Positions 1 through 4,341 of a stretch of DNA of 5,529 nt are shown piece by piece. This DNA is from Bacillota bacterium. Its GTDB lineage: Bacteria; Bacillota; Clostridia; Christensenellales; UMGS416. The DNA lies in assembly GCA_023409755.1 (NCBI GenBank), contig JAEYRA010000180.1:1-5529 (forward strand), written 5' to 3'. Position 1 is the stretch's first letter, and every line of letters starts with the position of its first letter. Under the pieces are notes generated by a model. The model worked only from the letters and a program-made list of their open reading frames with translations. It had not been told where the DNA came from and searched no databases. A program made the translations under genes and the position numbers.

Positions 1-440
1 CAGAGGTAGGTGTTCATGTCACTGGCAATGAACCTTACCGTCGAATAGTAGTAGGTGTCGTCGGCGAAATTGATAAATGCAGACTCAGTAAAGCGATAAT
101 GGTCGTCCCGGTTGAGCTCGGCGTCGGAGTAGACCACCTTGTTATCGCCCTTGGTGCCAAGCACATCCACCACCCGGTTATCCTTCAAAATCTCCACCCA
201 GCCGCCCAGGCGCTTGATGTCCCGGATGTCCATGTTCTGGTAATCGGGTCGGATGAGTTCGGACGCGTCGTAGTGCAATGAGAGCACCCTGTTGTTCACA
301 AAGCTCAGCAGCCGATTGGCGCAGACCCCCGCAAACAGCAGCGACCCCACGATCATCAATGTAAAAAACAGATAACTTTGCGTCAACGTGGCGACCAGAG
401 GCGTGTTGCCACGCTCCTGCGCCGCCTGCTTACGCCTCAA
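1..440 (-). CDS. Sensor histidine kinase, N-terminal part (cut by window edge)
   Basis: About 146 codons of an open frame run off the left edge on the minus strand. A basic start (MRRKQ) leads to one clear membrane segment at about residues 22-41 (SYLFFTLMIVGSLLFAGVCA). An extracytoplasmic region then continues to the window edge and includes GGWVEILKDNRVVDVLG near residues 79-95, a style I associate with sensor domains of clostridial VanS-like kinases. The second membrane segment, HAMP, DHp and ATPase domains would lie outside, so kinase activity is inferred from the adjoining response regulator and this topology. The proposed TTG start at 440 overlaps the regulator's stop by 11 bases, which suggests translational coupling. 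Only a weak GAGAAG lies upstream, and an in-frame TTG at 458 is an alternative, so the exact start is uncertain. The ligand is unknown. It would autophosphorylate a histidine and pass the phosphate to the regulator encoded just upstream. Confidence 0.8.
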   Translation of the reverse strand, partial: MRRKQAAQERGNTPLVATLTQSYLFFTLMIVGSLLFAGVCANRLLSFVNNRVLSLHYDASELIRPDYQNMDIRDIKRLGGWVEILKDNRVVDVLGTKGDNKVVYSDAELNRDDHYRFTESAFINFADDTYYYSTVRFIASDMNTYL

Positions 441-1146
441 TATGTGGAAGCTTCTCAAACTTGTACCCCAGTCCCCGAATGGTTTTGAGATAAACCGGCT
501 GCCGGCTATCGTCCTCAATCTTGTCACGCAGGTTGCTGATGTGCACCATAATCGTGCCGTCGTCCGCGTAATAGGCCGCCTCCCAGGCACTTTCAAAGAT
601 CTGCTTCTTGGTGTGCACCTTGTCCGGGTTCTTCATGAGGTAACTAAGGATGCGGAACTCGGTCTGGGTCAGCGCCACTGGCTTGCCGCCTTTGGTGAGC
701 TGGCAGGCCTGTTCGTCCAGCGTCAAGTCGCCAATGGTGATGACCTGCGGCTCATCGTGCTCGCTGGCCTGGGGGTTGAGCTCGTGAAAGCGGCGCAGCT
801 GGGCCTGCACCCGTGCCACCACTTCCAGCGGGTTGAAGGGCTTGGCGATGTAATCGTCCGCCCCCAGGTCGAGCCCCAGTATCTTGTCGCTGTCCTCCCC
901 CTTGGCTGAGAGCATGATGACAGGCATGACATATTTGCCGCGGATGAGCTTGATGAGCTGATACCCATCCATCCCCGGCATCATAATGTCAATGATGGCC
1001 AGATCGACCTTGTTGGCCTGCAACATCTGCCAGGCCTGCACCCCGTCAAAGGCCTTCAACACCTGGTAGTTGTCCTTTTCCAGGTAGAGCTCCACGAGCT
1101 CCACAATCTGTACCTCGTCATCCACAATGAGTATGGTTCCGCTCAA
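430..1146 (-). CDS. OmpR/PhoB-family response regulator (VanR-like)
   Basis: This is a DNA-binding response regulator of 238 aa with the TTG start. The receiver domain (about residues 3-120) has the acidic pair D9-D10 in ILIVDDE, the phospho-acceptor D53 in IIDIMMPGMDG, the switch S80 in IMLSAKG and K102 in IAKPF. The C-terminal winged helix (about residues 133-232) has the usual LTQTEFRILSYL, the recognition-helix region VHISNLRDKIE and the wing YLKTIRGLGYKF. All key residues are intact, so it should be functional: phosphorylated by the partner kinase at 1-440, it would dimerise and regulate promoters, possibly its own. I chose TTG at 1146 because GGGGGAG sits 6 bases upstream and the product then starts MSGTILIVDDE, the normal length for the family. 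An in-frame GTG at 1197 would add 17 residues outside the fold, has no good ribosome binding site, and lies in a small hairpin. The target genes cannot be read from this window. Confidence 0.95.
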   Translation of the reverse strand: MSGTILIVDDEVQIVELVELYLEKDNYQVLKAFDGVQAWQMLQANKVDLAIIDIMMPGMDGYQLIKLIRGKYVMPVIMLSAKGEDSDKILGLDLGADDYIAKPFNPLEVVARVQAQLRRFHELNPQASEHDEPQVITIGDLTLDEQACQLTKGGKPVALTQTEFRILSYLMKNPDKVHTKKQIFESAWEAAYYADDGTIMVHISNLRDKIEDDSRQPVYLKTIRGLGYKFEKLPHIEA

Positions 1147-1152
1147 CGGTTT

Positions 1153-1159
1153 CTCCCCC
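1153..1159 (-). promoter_or_regulatory. Ribosome binding site that sets the regulator's TTG start
   Basis: The minus strand reads GGGGGAG, then AAACCG, then TTG. The 6-base spacing is ideal, and no comparable site precedes the GTG at 1197. Confidence 0.65.
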
Positions 1160-1191
1160 GGTTCTAGATTTCGCTCAGCATCCAGTGTATC

Positions 1192-1205
1192 GGGCACTTA
1201 TGCCC
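1192..1205. repeat. Small perfect inverted repeat in the divergent intergenic region
   Basis: GGGCA and TGCCC flank a 4-base CTTA loop. It is about 50 bases upstream of the regulator's preferred start and about 50 bases upstream of the DinB-gene -10 box. It could be an operator or a leader hairpin of the regulator transcript; with a 5-bp stem, chance is also possible. No U-run follows on either strand, so it is not a terminator. Confidence 0.35.
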
Positions 1206-1230
1206 AGATTGTGACGGCAACCTAAAGACA

Positions 1231-1261
1231 TTATTAAACGATGGCCGCCCCGTGGTATACT
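1231..1261 (+). promoter_or_regulatory. Extended -10 promoter for the DinB-like gene
   Basis: TATACT at 1256-1261 (5 of 6 consensus bases) is preceded by TG at 1253-1254, giving an extended -10 element TGnTATACT. The -35 is poor: TTATTA at 1231-1236 with 19-base spacing, or ATTAAA at 1233-1238 with 17. Transcription would begin near 1268, about 20 bases before the ATG at 1288. The upstream GTG at 1252 lies within the promoter, which excludes it as a start from this promoter. Confidence 0.55.
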
Positions 1262-1275
1262 CCTTCTATATCCCC

Positions 1276-1282
1276 AAGGAGG
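1276..1282 (+). promoter_or_regulatory. Ribosome binding site of the DinB-like gene
   Basis: AAGGAGG sits 5 bases before ATG 1288. It decides the start in favour of this ATG over the in-frame GTG at 1252. Confidence 0.8.
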
Positions 1283-1287
1283 CGGCG

Positions 1288-1788
1288 ATGGAACGGGTTC
1301 TTGTGAAGGAAATGGCTGACCAGACCGAAGTACTGCTGCGCAACGTGGGCACCACCCTGCGCACCTGCCAGCCGGGCCGCTCGCTTTACGGCCAGCCCAT
1401 GTGGAAGCACGTTTACCACATGCTGCACTCGCTGGATCAATGGTTCATCAACCCAATGGAGTATGATGAGCCGTCCTTCCACCGGCCAGGTCTCAACTCC
1501 CTGGATGAAACGAGCGACGACGCATTGGACATGGCCCAGCTCACGGCCTACTATGAGAGCATCGCGGCGAAGATCCGTCGGTACCTGGCGGGGTTGAACG
1601 ATGCTGACCTGAGCCAGTGCCCACCCGGCTTCCCCCGGCCGCGTCTGTCGGTGATGGTGGGGCAGATGCGCCACTGCATGTGCCACGTGGGCAACATCAA
1701 CGCCGTCACCATCGAAGCCACTGGGCGTTGGCCGCGGGCCACCGGCCTCACCCCCGTGCCCGATGGCGCGGACCCCGACTGGGAGTGA
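1288..1788 (+). CDS. DinB-like (DinB/YfiT superfamily) putative metal-binding protein
   Basis: A soluble protein of 166 aa, a normal length for the DinB/YfiT four-helix-bundle superfamily. The family signature is three histidines that bind a divalent metal. Here H44 and H47 in WKHVYHMLHSLDQWF supply the second-helix ligand (H47 seems more likely), and H129 and H133 in GQMRHCMCHVGNINA form the third-helix HxxxH pair. The segment around FPRPRLSVMVGQ before the HxxxH also fits. Some superfamily members are thiol-dependent S-transferases using bacillithiol or mycothiol; most have no assigned reaction, and DNA-damage induction is not general despite the name. It has its own promoter and strong ribosome binding site, is divergent from the two-component genes and ends 3 bases before the stop of the opposing dehydrogenase gene. 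The first helix is well formed from this start. The substrate is unknown; family confidence is good, function low. Confidence 0.8.
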   Translation: MERVLVKEMADQTEVLLRNVGTTLRTCQPGRSLYGQPMWKHVYHMLHSLDQWFINPMEYDEPSFHRPGLNSLDETSDDALDMAQLTAYYESIAAKIRRYLAGLNDADLSQCPPGFPRPRLSVMVGQMRHCMCHVGNINAVTIEATGRWPRATGLTPVPDGADPDWE

Positions 1789-1791
1789 CCG

Positions 1792-2754
1792 TCAGGTGAA
1801 CTCGTACCGCCCGGGCCGGTCGAAGAGGTGCGACAATCCCTCCCGCGCGGAGCGTTCGCCCCGCAGCACTGAGCGCACCGCCGTGCAGATGGGCAGGTCC
1901 ACCTTGTATTCCTGCGCCAGCAGCGCCAGCGCGTCGGCTGTGGCCACCCCCTCTGCCAGCAGGGGGTAACTCTCCTCCTTCGCCAGCGCCTCGCCGCAGG
2001 CACGGTTGTGGCTGTAGGGGGAGAAGAGCGTTGCCTCATAATCCCCCAGGTGGGAAAGGCCGTAGACCGTCTGCTCATGGCCTCCCATGCGACGCACCAG
2101 CCGCGCCACCTCATACGCCCCGCGGGTCATGAGCGCCCCCTTCAGGGCTGACACCCCCAGGCCGTCCAGAATGCCGGCGGCGATGCCGATGACGTTCTTG
2201 GCGGCCGCACCGACCTCCGCCCCCAGCAGGTCCTCGCCCACGTAAAGGCGTAACAGCTGCCCGGACAGGTGCGTGACGACCGTTGCCGTTGGCTCCGGCC
2301 CCTGGCCGCACACCAGCATGCAGCCTGGCTGCCCGCCCACGAAGTGCTGCACGTGGCCGGGGCCCACCAGCACCGCGAGCGGCTGGGCCGCTCCCAGTTC
2401 TTCTTGTGTGACTTGTGTCAGTCGTTTCCCTGTTTCGGCTTCCAGCCCCTTCATGCACAGCACCAGCGGCAGTGTCGGGGGGATGGCTTCTCGGTTCTGG
2501 CGCAAAAACCATCGCAGCTCCTGGGCACCGATGGCCACAAAGGCAACGTCGGCCCCGTCCAGTGCATCCTCCAGCCGGTCGGTCAGCGGCAGCGCCGCCG
2601 GCAAGGTCAGATACTCGTTGCTGCCCGTCTGCCGCAAGCCCGCCAGCGCCCGGGAGCCCGGCCGGCCCCATAGTGTGGTTGCAAGCCCGCTGCGCACGGC
2701 ATACCAAGCCAAAAAGGCGCCCCAGCGCCCGCATCCCAACACCGCTGTCTGCAT
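1792..2754 (-). CDS. gpsA: NAD(P)-dependent glycerol-3-phosphate dehydrogenase, GpsA-type (divergent)
   Basis: A protein of 320 aa, close to the usual 330 or so. GpsA reduces dihydroxyacetone phosphate to sn-glycerol 3-phosphate for phospholipid synthesis in the cytoplasm. Visible landmarks are the N-terminal Rossmann motif GCGRWG (residues 7-12), MKGLE with K102, EVGAAAKNVIGIAAG with the expected catalytic lysine K186, LMTRGAYE near 208-215, and LGDYEATLFSPYSHNRACGE (236-255), which keeps D238 and the NR pair of the family's GDL...SRNR motif. Oddities are GPGHVQHF (131-138) in place of the usual GPSFA-type loop and SHNR in place of SRNR. These suggest a distinct clostridial subgroup, or a paralogue with an altered substrate. 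ATG 2754 was chosen because AAAGGG lies 5 bases upstream and AGGAGG 14 bases upstream; a TTG at 2778 would place that AGGAGG inside the gene. It is the last gene of the likely operon, 36 bases after the flavin-protein gene. Symbol moderately sure. Confidence 0.85.
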   Translation of the reverse strand: MQTAVLGCGRWGAFLAWYAVRSGLATTLWGRPGSRALAGLRQTGSNEYLTLPAALPLTDRLEDALDGADVAFVAIGAQELRWFLRQNREAIPPTLPLVLCMKGLEAETGKRLTQVTQEELGAAQPLAVLVGPGHVQHFVGGQPGCMLVCGQGPEPTATVVTHLSGQLLRLYVGEDLLGAEVGAAAKNVIGIAAGILDGLGVSALKGALMTRGAYEVARLVRRMGGHEQTVYGLSHLGDYEATLFSPYSHNRACGEALAKEESYPLLAEGVATADALALLAQEYKVDLPICTAVRSVLRGERSAREGLSHLFDRPGRYEFT

Positions 2755-2790
2755 CAAATCCCTTTCTTCCTCCTGCAAGGCAAAAGCACG

Positions 2791-3258
2791 CTACCGGTAA
2801 TATTCCCGCGTTACCTGCCCGCCAACCATCAAACGATCGCGGCAAGGCTGGCCGTCAATGTACTTCCACAGGGTGAAGTCAGTGGGTTCGAAACGCAGCA
2901 CAACCTCATCTTCCAGCGCACCATACCTTGCCCAGCTCGATGGGTGCCGCACGGCATAGGCCGATGCAAAGGCTTCGTTGCCCGGCGCCTGCGGGTGACC
3001 GGCAAAAGCGATCGTGCCCTCGGCTTGCAGGTTGCCCAGGCACAGGGCTGCCTTCGGGTTGGCCGCCAACTGGTCCACCTTCACGAACCGCCGGTCGGTC
3101 TGCATCCACACAATGAGTCCTTCAACGATATAACTCATCGTCCGGGCGGTCACGCGGTCGCCGGCCGCTGTGGCCAGCACGCAGTGCCGCTCCCCCGCCA
3201 GCAACGCGGCAATCTCATCGCGCAGTGCCTCAGCATCCAATTCAAGTCGTGTCTCCAT
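2791..3258 (-). CDS. Pyridoxamine 5'-phosphate oxidase-like flavin-binding protein
   Basis: A protein of 155 aa resembling the PNPOx-like split-barrel FMN-binding family. The N-terminal helix (residues 8-22) is followed by strands in HCVLATAAGDRVTARTMSYIVEGLIVWMQT (25-54); R39, T40 and M41 are where the family often contacts the flavin phosphate. RFVKVDQLAANPKAALCLG (57-75) is the typical helix plus strand, with K60 and the NPKAAL stretch. TIAFAGHP (82-89) and the C-terminal VVLRFEPTDFTLWKY (about 121-135) complete the barrel. Such proteins bind FMN, F420 or haem; most small clostridial ones have no known reaction, and this is not a true PdxH. ATG 3258 has GGAGG 7 bases upstream. It lies 24 bases after the GNAT gene and 36 before the dehydrogenase gene on the same strand, so co-transcription is likely. 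The cofactor FMN is inferred from the family. Confidence 0.85.
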   Translation of the reverse strand: METRLELDAEALRDEIAALLAGERHCVLATAAGDRVTARTMSYIVEGLIVWMQTDRRFVKVDQLAANPKAALCLGNLQAEGTIAFAGHPQAPGNEAFASAYAVRHPSSWARYGALEDEVVLRFEPTDFTLWKYIDGQPCRDRLMVGGQVTREYYR

Positions 3259-3282
3259 GATCCTTCCTCCCCTTCGCGCTTC

Positions 3283-4257
3283 CTACTTTCCGTCAGCTGC
3301 CACATCCAAAATACGATCGTCGACCATGCGATGCATGCTGGAGGTATAGGCGGTGAAGTGTCGCCGCCAGAACCGGCCGCCAGCGGGGTTGAAACTCTCA
3401 TAATCCACACCCAGGCGCTCAAAGCCCGACTCCTTCGCCCAGCGGACGATGGCTGCAAGCAGCGCCGTGGCCGCCCCCGCCCCCCGTGCCTGCGGCGAGG
3501 TGAAGGCCCCGCAGACGTTCACGGTACCCGCGTCATCGGCGGCATGACTCATGCCATGGTCGGTGGTCATCATGTAGCAGAGTGGCTCGCCGCCCCGCAG
3601 CGCCACCCACAGGGCGTTGCCCGGCTTTTCCATCCAGCTGGCCAGCCCCGCGGCGTCCTCCATCTCCACGTTGGGCATGAAGAGCGGTGCGTTAGCGTAG
3701 TACCCGCAGTGGGCTTGGTGCAGCGGCAGGATCAGAGGAATGTCGTCGGACGTGGCCCGGCGTGCCTCCACATTGGTTGAAGACAGACCCACCGGTGGCT
3801 CCAGCAGGCGCATGGCGTCCACGCAACGGGGGCCAAAGCCCAACCAACCCCACAAGCGCAGGGCTTCCTCGTCGTGGGCCAGCAACGTCACCGTGTGGCT
3901 CAGGTGCCCACGGGCCACCCACGCGCCGGCCGCTGCCGTATACAGGGCGAAGACGATGGCCTCCCGATCCTCGCCTTCCGCCGCGTGAGCCCAAGAAGGC
4001 ATGTACACCCCCTTGTGGGTGCTGAAGAAATTGTCCACCGACCAGCCGCCCAAATAACCCACAAGTTGGTCTCCATGCCATGCGGCGAACATGGGCATGC
4101 CATCGGCACAAATCCCCGCGATCTCCTGATCAAAGGCGACGTCCTCCAACCCGGGAAGCAGGGGGAAAGCCTCCCGCTCCCGCTGCCAGGTACGCGCAGC
4201 CAGCTCTGCCGCCTTCGGTATCCACTGTGGGTTGAATGGCTCAATTCGAATCCTCAT
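3283..4257 (-). CDS. GNAT-family N-acetyltransferase with two GNAT-like halves
   Basis: A protein of 324 aa, about twice a single GNAT domain. The C-terminal half (about residues 163-320) is an intact-looking GNAT domain: VNVCGAFTSPQARGAGAATALLAAIVRWAKESGF contains the acetyl-CoA pyrophosphate loop Q256-A-R-G259-A-G261, and the last strands are GVDYESFNPAGGRFWRRHF. The N-terminal half (about 1-152) has the same fold order (MFAAWHGDQLVGYLGGW, then a helix, then LWGWLGFGPRCVDAMRLL) but lacks the R/QxxGxG loop; AAEGED stands there. It probably does not bind acetyl-CoA and may serve in substrate binding or structure. The reaction would be transfer of acetyl from acetyl-CoA to an amine; the acceptor is unknown. 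ATG 4257 is the first codon after AGGAGG at 4261-4266, with a rather short 3-base gap. It is the first gene of the likely operon, downstream of the promoter at 4309-4337. Confidence 0.88.
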   Translation of the reverse strand: MRIRIEPFNPQWIPKAAELAARTWQREREAFPLLPGLEDVAFDQEIAGICADGMPMFAAWHGDQLVGYLGGWSVDNFFSTHKGVYMPSWAHAAEGEDREAIVFALYTAAAGAWVARGHLSHTVTLLAHDEEALRLWGWLGFGPRCVDAMRLLEPPVGLSSTNVEARRATSDDIPLILPLHQAHCGYYANAPLFMPNVEMEDAAGLASWMEKPGNALWVALRGGEPLCYMMTTDHGMSHAADDAGTVNVCGAFTSPQARGAGAATALLAAIVRWAKESGFERLGVDYESFNPAGGRFWRRHFTAYTSSMHRMVDDRILDVAADGK

Positions 4258-4260
4258 AAT

Positions 4261-4266
4261 CCTCCT
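4261..4266 (-). promoter_or_regulatory. Ribosome binding site of the GNAT gene, unusually close to the start
   Basis: AGGAGG is separated from ATG 4257 by only ATT (3 bases), shorter than the usual 5-9. A GGGGGAGGA run just upstream (about 4268-4276) may compensate. The close spacing could lower initiation efficiency. Confidence 0.6.
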
Positions 4267-4272
4267 GTCCTC

Positions 4273-4287
4273 CCCCGTTCTTCGGGG
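4273..4287 (-). repeat. Hairpin in the leader of the GNAT operon (CCCCG/CGGGG)
   Basis: CCCCG, loop AAGAA, CGGGG on the transcript: a perfect 5-bp G+C-rich stem ending 6 bases before the AGGAGG. There is no U-run after it, so it is not a terminator. It might affect access to the ribosome binding site. Confidence 0.4.
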
Positions 4288-4288
4288 T

Positions 4289-4301
4289 CATGGCAACCAT
4301 G
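4289..4301. repeat. Perfect palindrome CATGG-CAA-CCATG at the predicted transcript start
   Basis: Five-base arms with a 3-base centre, lying immediately downstream of the predicted transcription start (about 4302-4303). As DNA it has the size and place of a repressor operator; as RNA it would be a 5'-terminal hairpin. It also contains two in-register ATGs of the short frame at 4241-4300. Confidence 0.4.
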
Positions 4302-4306
4302 CTTTC

Positions 4307-4335
4307 AAAAGATAACAAACCCACCCCGGGTTATC
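4307..4335 (-). terminator. Possible weak terminator after the FnIII gene, overlapping the promoter
   Basis: On the minus strand GATAAC and GTTATC (6 bp) enclose 13 bases, with extra CCC/GGG pairing possible inside, followed by TTTTG. The stem is mostly A/T-rich at its base and the T-run is short, so termination would be weak. The same bases carry the promoter at 4309-4337, which is the better-supported reading. Confidence 0.3.
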
Positions 4336-4337
4336 AA
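4309..4337 (-). promoter_or_regulatory. Sigma-70-type promoter of the GNAT / flavin-protein / dehydrogenase operon
   Basis: On the minus strand TTGATA (4337-4332, 5 of 6 consensus) is followed after exactly 17 bases by TATCTT (4314-4309, 4 of 6), with TG one base before the -10 (extended -10). Transcription should begin near 4302-4303, giving a leader of about 45 bases before ATG 4257. It starts 5 bases after the stop of the FnIII gene, in the only gap large enough for a promoter before the operon. Confidence 0.65.
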
Positions 4338-4341
4338 GTAC

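Noticed and set aside
388..909. Plus-strand open frame antisense to the response regulator
   Set aside because: The regulator on the other strand has every family residue in place; this frame shows nothing recognisable.
1252..1287. GTG at 1252 as start of the DinB-like gene
   Set aside because: It falls inside the promoter, has no ribosome binding site, and the ATG at 1288 has AAGGAGG at ideal spacing.
1551..2114. Minus-strand open frame across the DinB-like gene and the end of the dehydrogenase gene
   Set aside because: It is out of frame with both well-supported genes and rich in Trp and Arg, typical of a shadow frame.
2111..2845. Minus-strand open frame of 244 codons in another frame of the dehydrogenase gene
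   Set aside because: Its sequence is Arg/Gly/Ala-rich and featureless, while the overlapping frame is a clear GpsA-type protein.
2944..3780. Long plus-strand open frame (278 codons)
   Set aside because: It lies antisense to the flavin-protein and GNAT genes, whose proteins match known families and have good ribosome binding sites. Its translation is rich in Arg, His, Gly and Pro with no recognisable domain.
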